Shown here piece after piece: positions 22,050-32,449 of a stretch of DNA of 64,000 nucleotides. Positions within the stretch are counted from its first letter, which is position 1. Every line of letters starts with the position of its first letter. Source of the DNA: Aquatica leii (taxonomy: Eukaryota > Arthropoda > Insecta > Coleoptera > Lampyridae). The notes below the pieces were generated by a model. It was not told the origin of the DNA. It saw only the letters and a program-made list of their open reading frames with translations, and did no database searches. Location: contig CM069437.1 of the NCBI GenBank assembly GCA_035610365.1, positions 52,786,093 to 52,850,092 of the forward strand. Direction: 5' to 3'. The position numbers were made by a program, and so were the translations under genes.

Positions 22050-22690
22050 AGAGTTTCTACGTTTGCCCACTACTGGTCTTATAACAAATCTATTGGAAAA
22101 AACTGCATCCGAAATGCAATTTCAAAAGAAACATGCCAATTGCTCTTATCAAAAGTGCATTTTAGGGAACCAAATAAACCTAATGCTACAAACAAACGTA
22201 TTATATAAACGATATTGCTTGAAACAAAGCTTTATGAAAGATGTGATTCAAAAACGGGATATATTTATTACGTAAATGTTTATGCTCGCAGAGCCGATGC
22301 CAATTCTTACGACACTTTAGAACAACGTGTAATAAATAAATTAGCTTCTACAATTGCAGACAAAAATGTAGTTTTGTGTTTTGATCGTTTTTCATCTCAA
22401 TTTGTCTAATGGATAAAAGCAATTATGCTGCTGTAGGTACTACATGTACTTTGACTAGAAAAAATATACCAAAGTTTGAGAAAAAACTAAAACGAGTAGA
22501 ATCACAAGTAAAAGGCAATAAAAATAGTACTCTAATAGAAAAATGGTAAGATGCTAAAGATTTCGTTGTGTTATCCGATTTCCATAAATTTGATAACACT
22601 ACTGTTCGTAGAAAATTAAAAGATGGTAATAAGTGTACTACAAGCTGTTCATGATGATCGAGTATATTATGTACACTGAGGTCAATTATA
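22050..22690 (+). pseudogene. piggyBac-like transposase relic 2
   Basis: Starts near 22056 with FAHYWSYNKSIGKNCIRN and LLLSKVHFREPNKPN, the piggyBac N-terminal domain. A deletion of the first catalytic region follows, because the frame jumps to YERCDSKTGYIYYVNVYA, then TLEQRVINKLASTI and KNVVLCFDRFSS, the segment with the second catalytic Asp (FDNF in relatives, FDRF here). Then YAAVGTTCTLTRKNIPKFE in a shifted frame, and DAKDFVVLSDFHKFDNTTV. It differs in sequence from relic 1, so two piggyBac lineages are present. Confidence 0.8.
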
Positions 22691-22699
22691 AAAATAAGA

Positions 22700-24065
22700 A
22701 AATATATTTTTACGTTGAATTTGAAAATCTTCTCAGCATAGGTCAGCAAGGACTAATAAGAAAAAGTCAAACAATTTGGTCATCGCAGTAAGATAAGTAT
22801 TGATAAGCAATGTTGACGAATTACCCGTGGCAGGAAAGTCGAATAGGGTAAGGTGTTGTTCTTCAACTCATTTTTAATAAGATAAAGAATATGATTAAAA
22901 AACGCCAATTGTTACTTCACTTAACTTTGTTTATTAATTACCGATAAAAATGTTTCTGTTTCTTTAAATTATTAATTTTTCTATTACTACATCTCGTCTT
23001 CTTATAGATTCAAGTTACGCATCTGTGTTACAACTCAATTATAACACACTAAAAAAGTAAATCATTTACTTAATTAAACTATAATTTAAAACCGTAGGTA
23101 ATATTTATGTTTCATATTCATTTCCTTTCTCATTTTCAACACGACGGTGTTACGACACGATTATATACAAAAAAATTAAATCATTGTTTTAATTTGTAAA
23201 TTTAACGACGTGCCGAGTTATTTATATTTTATGTTAGGGCGTATGTGCGGTAGTTTTATAATTTAAGTTTATGTCAGTCGTTAGAAGCAAGGTGAAATTT
23301 ATTTAACTATTTTAATTGTTTGTAAAAACGTTCCGTGGTGATGAAATATAACAAACCTATTCAATAAAAATTGTTAATAAATCTCGCACAACAACCTTAT
23401 TATAAATTATAATTAAGTTGTAGTTAGTAATATGAATTCCAATATGTAAAACGTGTTTAAAAGATTTGCTTCAGCACCGTAATATCAATAAATATAAGTA
23501 GATTAGTTACGTAATTTGTTTTAAACTTTCGATTGATGTAATAAAATTAATATTATTTTTGTTATTAAATAAATTAAACTTCAAATTTACAATTTAGATT
23601 ATGTTGGTCTTATTGGTGATTGTTTAAATGCTGCCAAAATATTTCCTAACATTGTGATTAACCACAGTTATTAGTTTTAAGGATCTGAAAAAGTCTTAGA
23701 ACCATATTCATCCCAGATGTAAAAAATCATATTTACAGACTATGTACGGAACATAGAAATTACAGTAAAATTAAAAGCATCAAACACTATAGGTTTGTTA
23801 CATTATAATTAATACCATGAGAAATATTATTTATAGAATTAAGCTAATTAGGAATATTTAATTTTCAAGGATGAGAACTTAAGTTGATTGTTAATTTGTA
23901 ACAATCTAAAAATGAATATGTTGTGGTTTATATATATACGGGGCGAGATGAAGGCAGAATGCAACTTCAAAAACTTCCTTTATATTATTTAAAATTACAA
24001 ACATCGCAATTAAAAAAAAAGAATTAAAAATAGACAATAATTGTTTATTAAAGATTACTAGAAAC
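22700..24065. other. AT-rich sequence with one dispersed repeat copy
   Basis: Only the 21-bp repeat at 23133-23153 stands out. No coding relics. Confidence 0.5.
23133..23153 (+). repeat. Dispersed 21-bp repeat, copy 2
   Basis: Identical to 19004-19024. Confidence 0.45.
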
Positions 24066-24077
24066 ATGCATTCAATT
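24066..24077. repeat. Left target site duplication of PLE-B
   Basis: ATGCATTCAATT, identical to 26637-26648. Twelve bases fit the variable duplications made by Penelope-like elements. Confidence 0.75.
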
Positions 24078-24106
24078 TTAGACATAAAACTTTCACCATA
24101 AAACAT

Positions 24107-24592
24107 ATTAAATTATTTTTAAGGTAAATGGTGTATTATTTATTTAGAATAATATAAATGCGAGCTTTCGAACTTGGTCTAAGTTCTTTGTCAAGCAAAT
24201 TTAAATTAATTTGACAATTGTAAAAACTAAGGTAACTAAAAACAATAATTATAAGGGAACTAGATAATAAGCGCAAGTTATTTAGCTACAGCATTTGCTC
24301 GAAGGTCTAAAGGAAAACCACTATAAAAACTCTAGACGTAGCTGAAGTGTCAATGGTGGACAAATTAAGATTAAGAAATAACAGGTAACCATGTGTCAGA
24401 AAGTTCGTAACCACTGTCTCTATTGAAATTGTTAGGATGTTTGATAATTTCAATAGCTTCTCTAATCTTTCTTGATTTCCAGTTCTTTGTTTTAGAAATT
24501 GTTTTAGTTTTCTCAACGTTTATATCAAGAAGAGTGTCAAGTGCATGTTTGGCAATGACAAACTTAGTAGATTGTAGTAAACGAAGATGTCT
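24107..24592 (-). repeat. Left inverted arm of PLE-B
   Basis: Reverse complement of 26147-26635 at high identity. It therefore includes, in antisense, the last 70 codons of the endonuclease and the 3' UTR, and the hammerhead-like core at 24166-24195 (minus). Antisense open frames here are shadows. Confidence 0.9.
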
Positions 24593-26371
24593 TTTTTTTC
24601 AAGAATTTCTGTTGAGGACATTATCTCCAACATTAAAGCTAGCATCAGCCATCTTCCAGATCGTGAAGCAGCCGAGATCAGATTTGAAACTACCAGGATA
24701 CTCCGAAGAGCGAAACTTTTACAAAAGAATCTAACCAGTTTAGAATACCAAGCATTAAAAGATTTAAAAAATAACAATAATCTTATAATTGCACCAGCCG
24801 ACAAAGGAAAAGCTACTGTGTTAATGGATAAAGATGAATACATTAACAAAGCTAACAACTTACTTAATGATCCCACCACTTACATAAAACTTCTTCAAAA
24901 TCCAAATAACAAGTTCAAATTATTGACAACAAAGTTATTAAAAGAAAGTAATTTATCAACGGAAACCATAAAGAAACTAACACCAGAAGACCGTCTTATT
25001 CCTAGGTTCTATGGATTACCAAAAATACATAAACCAAATACACCTCTTCGACCAATTGTTAGCTGCATTGGATCGACAACTTATGAACTATCTAAGTATT
25101 TAAATGCTATACTGAAACCTTATATTGACTTGAGTAATTCATTTATAAAAAACACACAACATTTTATTGATGTAATTAGTAAACAAAAATTATCTTCAAA
25201 TGATTTAATGGTTAGTTTTGATGTTTCCTCGTTGTTCACTAAAGTACAGATACTTGATACATTACAACTTTTACAACGACATTTTGATAATAATACCATC
25301 AAGTTATTTGAACATTGTTTGACAACATCATTCTTTTTGTTTAATGGTGAATACTAAAAACAGATAGATGGTGTAGCAATGGGATCGCCAATTTCTCCAT
25401 CTATTGCTAATTATTATATGAAATATTTTGAAGAAGAAGCCTTAAAATATGCCTCAAAAAAAACAAAATTATGGCTAAGATGTGTAGATAATGTTTTTGC
25501 AATTTGGTCTCATGGTTTAGATAAACTACAAATGTTTTTTCAATACTTTAACAATCGACATTCAAACATAAAATTTAGTATTGAAAAAGAAATTAATGGT
25601 ACCTTACCTTTTCTTGATGTAAAAATAGAAAAAAAATCAGATAGTGCTTTAATACATTCAGTTTATCGAAAACAAACACATACAGATCAATACATAAACG
25701 CAAATTCTCATCATCACCCAGCTCAGAAACTTGGGACGATTCGCACATTATATAATCGTGCAACAATAATTTGTCACCAAGATAAATTACAAGAAGAATT
25801 AGAACACCTTAAGAAAGTTTTTATAAGAATTGGTTTTAATGAAGAACAAACTAAAAAGTTTCTTAGACCAAAGGCAAGACCTACTTTAACAGATGATTTA
25901 ACTATTAACCAAAACTTTGTTATTCTACCTTTTGTTTCTAACATAAGTGACAAAATTGGAAGAATACTAAGTAAACATAAGATAAAAGTAGCTTATAATA
26001 CTACTACTAAGATTAAAAATTTGTTGAATCCTATAAAAGACAAAACACCTTACAATACCTGTGGAGTGTACCAAGTCCCATGCACTTTTGGCAAGGTATA
26101 TATTGGCGAAACTGGTAGAACTATAGATACGAGATTAAAAGAACATAAAAGACATTTTCGTTTACTACAATCTACTAAGTCTGCCATTGCCGAACATGCA
26201 CTTGACACTCTTCATGATATAAACTTTGAGAAAACTAAAACAATTTCTAAAACAAAGAACTGGAAATCAAGAAAGATTAGAGAAGCTATTGAAATTATCA
26301 AACATCCTAACCATTTCAATAGAGACAGTGGTTACGAACTTTCTGACACATGGTTACCTGTTATTTCTTAA
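24587..26371 (+). pseudogene. PLE-B polyprotein: reverse transcriptase plus GIY-YIG endonuclease
   Basis: About 594 codons, 5'-truncated, so the ATG at 24587 lies at the arm junction and need not be native. RT blocks in order: APADKGKATVLMD, PRFYGLPKIHKPN and LRPIVSCIGS, DLMVSFDVSSLFT (first catalytic Asp), QIDGVAMGSPISPS, then RCVDNVFAIW at about 25490, followed by LPFLDVKIEKK. The active site, normally YVDD, is CVDN, so one catalytic Asp is lost. TAA at 25355-25357 interrupts just before QIDGVAMG, in frame on both sides. The GIY-YIG domain follows at about 26060 (GVYQVPCTFGKVYIGETGR), ending at TAA 26371. Confidence 0.9.
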
Positions 26372-26635
26372 TCTTAATTTGTTCACCATTGACACTTAAG
26401 CTACGTCTAGAGTTTTTATGGTGGTTTTCCTTTAGACCTCCGAGCAGATGCTGTAGCTAAATAACTTGCGCTTATTATCTAGTTCCCTTATAATTATTGT
26501 TTTTAGTTACCTTAGTTTTTACAATTGTCAAATCAATTTAATTTTGCCTGACGAAGAACTTAGACCAAGTTCGAAAACTCGCATTTATATTATTCTAAAT
26601 AAATAATACACCATTTACCCTAAAAATAATTTAAT
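26147..26635 (+). repeat. Right arm of PLE-B with 3' UTR and terminal hairpin
   Basis: Sense copy of the terminal repeat. It contains CTGACGA, A, GAACTT, AGACC, AAGTTC, GAAA at 26548-26576, a hammerhead-like core with a perfect 6-bp stem. Confidence 0.85.
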
Positions 26636-26636
26636 A

Positions 26637-26648
26637 ATGCATTCAATT
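26637..26648. repeat. Right target site duplication of PLE-B
   Basis: ATGCATTCAATT, identical to 24066-24077. Confidence 0.75.
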
Positions 26649-27009
26649 GTTATTGGTTTCTGATTTACAATAATAAGTATTTAAAAAAATACTATTGTTA
26701 AATAACAGTAGTATTAAAAAGTTACAGTTGCTGAAAACAGTTTATTAAATTTATTTATAACAGCTGCTCTCGTCTTCTTCTTTAAGTGTAGTACTCGACC
26801 TGGGATTAAAATGACATTACTTGTTTACTAAACATTTGTAAATAATCGACAAAAATTTGAAAAAAAAATTACAAGAACGTTTCTAAATTCAGAAACATTT
26901 AAGAAACAACAACTAAAGCTGTTTGATAACGATTTAATTAAGTTAAATGTATTTGTTATATCCTGTTGTCTTTTAAAGACAAAAAATGACAGTTTTTGAG
27001 AAAAAGAAA

Positions 27010-27960
27010 AGTTGCAGGACCACGCACATTTAATTATCAAGCAAATGCTATAGTAATGACAAAAGAACGCAATGTTAATATCTTTAAATTTATTGCCGAA
27101 GAACACCCCGATGGAGCTAAGTGTTCAAACTATTGAGTTTGCAGCAAAAGCCGCAAGTAATTTTAATTATGTTGTTAGTATTATCTATATCGATTACAAT
27201 TTTATATGTGTGTCTCAATTATTTTCAATATTATTCTTGAATATCAGAATACACATGAACTTCAGGTACCAAAAATGTATCACGATCTATTTTAACCAAC
27301 ATCGATGATGCAACAAAGAGTGCTGTTTAATACATACTTTTTTTTTTTTTAAATGAACCACCAACTCTGAATATAATGTTAGCGGCATTGCAGGAAAATA
27401 AAAATCTATCTCAATTGAAATGGACTACAATGAGTTCACTAGTTAAAAAAATTATATATTGATGAGGAAACAAATAGTTTATACAGTTTTCAATATGATT
27501 GTGGTTTTGTTATAGATTTTCAAAAAAATAATAGTAATCTTAAAAAAAAAACGAGATCATTGCCTAGAGACGGCGTTTTCTGCGAGACAACGGAAAATAC
27601 AAAAAAGACGACAAAAAATTGTATTTTTTAGATAAAAATTGAGCAAAAGCTAGTCATACTCTAAGTAACGTATAGAAAGACACAACAATCGTGACTCCGA
27701 GGCAGCTTTTTATTGAATAACGACAGGTTTAAAAGACCCTTTAGGCAAAGGAAATTGTCTTATAATACTCCACGTTGTATTCGAAGACGGTTTTGTTGAG
27801 AATAATTTGCTGTATTCCGAATGAAAGAAACCTGGAAATTATCATAAAGAAATGACTGGAGAAGTTTTGGAAAACTAATTTTCATAAATTTATTATTGAA
27901 TTATAGTAGAACCGTTGATAATTCGTGTAGAGGATGACTCTTCTTCATCTGAATCATCTT
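27010..27960 (+). pseudogene. DDE transposase relic (Tc1/IS630-related, long-linker type)
   Basis: Heavily decayed. Near 27060 a frame reads RNVNIFKFIAEEHPDG, like the N-terminal helix of a transposase family common in insects. NEPPTLNIMLAALQENKNL (27360-27420) matches the second DNA-binding part. The catalytic domain starts near 27620 with traces of a YLD block, then SHTLSNV, KDTTIVTPRQLF, and from 27740 KDPLGKGNCLIILHVVFEDG and KKPGNYHKEMTGEVLEN. GKGKRLIVxHxG and DYHxEM are the expected consensus. The VDNAPYH-type block is missing, so the 3' part is lost. Confidence 0.65.
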
Positions 27961-27971
27961 AAATATAAAAT

Positions 27972-28065
27972 ATTTTTATGGGCAAAACGTTGGCAACTTT
28001 GATTACAACAATGACACGGTCCAAACCCCGGAAGACGTTCTCATCTTAGTATAATTGCTAACCAG
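27972..28065 (+). repeat. PLE-A terminal fragment
   Basis: GGGCAAAACGTTGGCAACTT, then ATGACACGGTCCAAACCCC and GGAAGACGTTCTCATCTTAG, colinear with 39314-39395. A GAAAC to AAAAC change and loss of the CTGATGA half distinguish it from that copy. It abuts the transposase relic upstream. Confidence 0.65.
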
Positions 28066-28069
28066 TAAC

Positions 28070-28393
28070 GGAAAGGATAAAAAAGTAACGCAAGATATGA
28101 CTCAGCAGGAAAACAAAGAAAAAACAGATAACCTTTACCCAATAGAAGAAGAGTAGTTTAAATCAGACAATAAATAAAATTAAAATAGAAAAAACACTGG
28201 GTTGTGATGAAATCACAATTAAAAATGATAAAATATCCGAGTAGAAACGCACGGAATGGAACAAGGCAATATTAAATGAATAAGAAAGGAAATGCTAAAG
28301 AATATTAGAGAACAGGCTGAGAGAGGAAACAAAACACAAATTACAAGACAAGCGGATTTAGGAATTACCATTGTATACAGGACCATATGTTCA
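28070..28393 (+). pseudogene. LINE reverse transcriptase relic, cut off by the Copia LTR
   Basis: Fragments in changing frames: KIEKTLGCDEITIKNDKIS (about 28165), EWNKAILNE, then ILENRLREETKHKLQDK (about 28300) and GPYVH. The last resembles the LxxRLRxEIxxKLQ segment between RT motifs in LINEs. The trace ends where the Copia 5' LTR begins at 28394, consistent with Copia having inserted into an older LINE. Weak on its own. Confidence 0.4.
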
Positions 28394-28520
28394 TGTTGGA
28401 AGTTACATTTAAATTTAGTTTATATAGTTGGCGCAAATTTTGGGTCAAGTTTTTGGACGCGCTTTATTTTTGTGTCTATTTAATGCATTTATACACTTCA
28501 TTTAAATAATTATTCCAATA
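28394..28520 (+). repeat. Copia 5' LTR, 127 bp
   Basis: Begins TGTTGGAA and ends TTCCAATA, giving an inverted terminal repeat (the canonical final CA reads TA). It is followed without gap by GGTTATGGACACAG, which differs at two positions from the primer binding site GGTTATGGGCCCAG of Copia-type elements. TGTTGGAA is also the usual start of Copia LTRs. No 3' LTR was found. Confidence 0.75.
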
Positions 28521-28534
28521 GGTTATGGACACAG
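28521..28534 (+). other. Copia primer binding site
   Basis: GGTTATGGACACAG directly after the LTR. This matches the internal part of initiator methionine tRNA used as a half-tRNA primer by Copia elements, with two substitutions. Confidence 0.7.
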
Positions 28535-28574
28535 TTTTTTTTGTTAAACAGACCGTAAAGTTAAAAGTGAGTTG

Positions 28575-31500
28575 AACAATGAGAATTATTCCGTATGGAA
28601 GTATAAAATGGAGATGATTCTAATGAAGCAAGGTTTGTGTAAAATAATCACAAGTTCAGCTCTAACAAACACTACGGAATTAGCGACATAGAATTCAAAT
28701 GACGAATTGGCGAAAGCTTCCGTTGGATTGGCAATTAAGGATTCACAATTACATTATATAAGAAAATTTAAAACTGCAAAGGAAGTACGGGATGCATTGC
28801 AAAAATATCATGAGAAAGACACATTTGCGAATCGAGTAAGTTTAATGAGAAAAATTTGTTCAATGAAGCTCGAGGAAGGTAGAAATGTTGAGATGCATAT
28901 TAATCACATGGTGAGTTAACTTCAAATGTTGACGGATATGGCTGAGTAACAATTATCTGATAAATAGAGTGTAGCAATGTTAATGCAAAGTTTATCTTCA
29001 AGCTACGATACATTAGTAATGGCGCTTAAAGCACGACCGGATTAAGATATTACTTTTAGTTAATAATAAGATAAATGTAAGGACATGTTTTTTTTGTAAA
29101 AAGGTTAGACATTTAAAAAACAATTGCAAAAAAACTCGGTAAATACAGTTCAAGAAAATTCTTAATATCTTTTCTTGATGTCAGCAACAAGTTCCAGATG
29201 GATCATTCATTCAGACGCTACTTGTCACATCATAAACATCAAAACAAAGTGTGTTAGATTCAATGACTGGTAACATACATATGGCAAATGGTACAACTCT
29301 AAAAGCATTAGGAAAGGGTGATTGTATTGTACGAGTTGTAAGCACTAATGAATCATCAATAAATTGTACGGAAGTTTATATGTACCGACAATACAAAGTA
29401 GTGTGTTATCAATAAAAAAACTATTAAAAGACAGTTTTATGGTTAAATTTTACAAAACTGGTGTCGAGAATTACTGTCAAATACTCAGAAACAATACACA
29501 GATAGCAATCAGTAAAAGCGAAACAGGTAATTCAAGTCTATTTGCTTGAAGAGAAGCAAATGTGTATAAAGCGTTAGTAGCTAACGAACATCTTACTTGT
29601 ATTCATTATTCGCATTGAGTTTTTGGTCACTGTGATTCAGAAAATATTAAACAAATGGATAGTTTAATAAATATCGTAAATTTTGGAGTAAAGATTCAAT
29701 GTGAAGTATGTTTACAAGCAAAACGGACACGATTGCTATTTCCAAAGAAATACATAAAGGAGACTCAAGGTCCACTAGATCTGATACATTCGGAAGTTTG
29801 CCGGCTAATGCAGACAATTTCCAAGGATGGAAAACGACATGTTTTAACGTTTATTGATAAATATTGAAGATAAATTTAAAGAATACCTTGCTGTGGTAAA
29901 AACAAAATGATTCAGGAAACCAAAAATACTCCGATCGGATCTAGGAGGAGAATACTTGAGAGGCAGCATAAAAGAATTTATGAAAAAGGAAGACATTTAG
30001 GTTCAGTGTACTGTAGTATATACGCCTCAACAGAATGGGGTAGCCAAAAGAAGGAATCGAACACTAATAGAGATGGCTTGATGCACGTTAGTCGATGGAA
30101 AATTAAACAATGAATTTTGAGCAAAAGCAGTTACAACAATAAATTATATACAAAATTAGTTGCCGACTAAAGGAGCAATAAAACAGCCTACTCCATATGA
30201 AGGATGGAATAACTCAAAAATAAATGTGAGTAGTAAATGTTTTGTACATGTTCCAGCAGAAAAGAGAAGAAAATTAGATCCAACAGGTATAGAGATGGTG
30301 TTTGTCGGATACGATAAATTTTCAAAAGGGTACAGATGTTTTAATCCGAAAACAGGTGAAGTCGTTACCAGCAGAGGTGTTAAATTTTTTAATGAAGTAG
30401 ACCCCGATGTGGAATATGAAAGAGATCTATGCAGTGATACAAATGACTTTGTAGATTTAGAATTATTTGTGAATTCGAATACAGAATTGGATACAGTGCT
30501 AAAGGAAATAGCGAATCCAAGATAATCCCAAAGAAGTGATAAAAGAGTGCCGCTAATCAGGCTTATAGAAGAAATTAATGTTATTAAAGAAGTTGAAGAA
30601 ATAATTGAACCTAAAAATTTTTACGAGGCAATGTCGAACAAAAATAAAGAAGACTGGGTTAGGGCAATAGAGGAAGAGATGAGCTCCTTGAATAAAAATA
30701 ATACATGGGTAGTGTGTGAATTCCTAAAAGAAAAAAAATGTGGGTTGCAAATGGGTAGACAAGCTTAAATCAAATAGTGGTAACAATCAACGATTTAAAA
30801 CACGTTTAGTGGCAAAAGGATATTCTTAAAAATATGGAGAAGATTACAATCAAGTAGTTGCACCAGTAGCCACGCAAACTATATTTAAGATTTTATTATC
30901 AATTGCGTCAAAAGAAAAACTGGTAGTACAACATTTGGATGCAAAAACATCTTTTCTCAATAAAAAATTGAAAGGAACAATATACATGAAACAACCGTCA
31001 GGTTTCTCAAAAGAGAATAAAGAAAACTACGATTGTTTATTAAATAAAAGTATTTATAATATTTAAGCAAGCAGCCAGGTCTTGGAATGAGACACTAAAT
31101 GGCACATTTTTAAAAATTGGATTTTATCAAAGTAAGGTTGATCTACGTGGACGATATCAGACTAAAATTTATAATTTAAGTCAAGAAGGCTATATATCAA
31201 ACATATTGCAAAGGAATTTGGATTAAACGATGCAAAACCACCAAATGCACCAATAAATCCAAGTTACGGAAAAGATAACTGTCACTCAGAAGTCTTAATA
31301 TGCAACAAGAATTACCAGAAACTTCTTGGTTGTTTGTTGTATGTATATGTAAACACACGATCAGATGTATCAGCAGCAGTTTCCATACTAGCACAAAAAG
31401 TTTGTGCACCAACACAACACGACAGGAACGTATTAAAATGAGCTATAAAGTATTTAAAGGGAACCGCGCAGCTGAAACTGAAGTTGAGAAATAAAGCAGT

Positions 31501-31752
31501 AAAATTGCTTTTATATGGATATGCAGATGCAAGTTGGGCAGATGACAAAATTGATAGGAAATCGAACAGCATACATATTTAAAGTAAACGAAGAAACGGT
31601 TAGTTGGGGATGTTGCAAACAGACATGTGCAACATTATCTTTTACCGAAGCCGAATTTATAGCATTATCTAAAGCTTGTAAGGAAGTAATATGAATTGGT
31701 CAGTTGCTTAAAGAAATGAACCAAAATGTAAACGGTCCAACCACCGATATCC
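28575..31752 (+). pseudogene. Copia (Ty1/Copia) gag-pol relic, 3'-truncated
   Basis: Domains in order. Gag: LNNENYSVWKYKMEMILMKQG, then LRKICSMKLEEG-like residues. Zinc knuckle remnant: CFFCKK, then RHLKNNCKK (about 29090). Protease: SSRWIIHSDATCHI (Asp-Ala where DSG/DSA is usual). GAG-pre-integrase: VFGHCDSENIKQMD. Integrase: CEVCLQAKRTRLLFPKK and GKRHVLTFIDKY, then KCFVHVPAEKRRKLDP and GIEMVFVGYDKFSKGYR. RT: FYEAMSNKNKEDWVRAIEEE, GEDYNQVVAPVA, VVQHLDAKTSFLN. RNase H: LYGYADASWADDKIDRKSN and LSFTEAEFIALSKACKEV. It stops at 31750, so the 3' end and 3' LTR are gone. Many stops and frameshifts. Confidence 0.9.
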
Positions 31753-32445
31753 ATATTTGCAGACGACATTGTACTCATGGAAAAAACTAAAGAAAAACAG
31801 GAATACAATTTAGAAACTTGAAATTCAAACGCAAAGCAGTATGGTTTGAACGTGAACAAGAAAAAACAACACGAATAAATAGAGAATAAATAGAGGGACT
31901 AACAAATATAAGTATCTAGGAACAACAAAGGTAATCTAGAAGATGAGATTAACAATATATTATGAAATGCGAAGAGACTATTAAATAAACTCAGCAAATG
32001 ATTCCTAAACAACAAAGAAGTATCCAACAAAACAAAGATAGCAGTATATAAACCATATACGTACCAACGCTCATAATGATGTTAAAACTGAATATTTAAC
32101 GGCTAAAATAAATGAAATGAGATATTTAAGAAAAGTAACAAATACCAAGAGGATAGATAAAGTAAGAACCTTGGCAATAAGAGAAAAACTAAACATAAAA
32201 GCTCTGGGAGAAGTAATAGAAGTAAAAAAACTAAGATGGTTCGGACATATGATAAGAATTGATAACAACCGACAGACCAAGAGAGTATGAGAATCCAGAA
32301 TCACTGGCAAAAATAGAAGAGACAGACCATGCAAAACGCGGAATACCGACATGATGAAAATACTGGAAAAGATCAGGAAAAAATTAAGTGAAGCCACCTA
32401 ATTAGCCAAAGAATGGAGTAAATTTATGAACAGTGTAGAATAAAC
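31750..32445 (+). pseudogene. LINE-C reverse transcriptase, C-terminal half
   Basis: Begins within the RT active-site block, ISIFADDIVLMEKTKEKQE, and continues QYGLNVNKKKTTRIN, YKYLGTT, EINNILCNAKRLLNKLSK (approximate over a frame change), then ALREKLNIKALGEVIEVKK-like residues and LRWFGHMIRIDNNR, ending WSKFMN near 32430. This is the palm end and C-terminal region of a LINE ORF2, so the copy is 5'-truncated exactly at the FADD block, abutting the Copia RNase H. The sequence differs from LINE-A and LINE-B. Confidence 0.85.
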
Positions 32446-32449
32446 TTGA

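Larger units (their letters stand above)
24078..26636 (+). mobile_element. PLE-B, Penelope-like retroelement with inverted terminal copy
   Basis: A 2.56-kb element between 12-bp duplications. The right end (26147-26635) holds the end of the endonuclease gene, the 3' UTR and a hammerhead-like hairpin. The left end (24107-24592) is a nearly identical inverted copy of it, joined directly to a 5'-truncated coding region. A 29-base unpaired extension (24078-24106) lies between the left duplication and the inverted arm. Inverted terminal copies and a roughly 30-base 5' extension are known features of Penelope-type insertions. The coding part is nearly intact, with a single stop plus an altered active site. 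Confidence 0.9.

Noticed and set aside
31197-31572. Minus-strand frames over the Copia RNase H
   Set aside because: Antisense shadows of the Copia polyprotein, which reads clearly on the plus strand.
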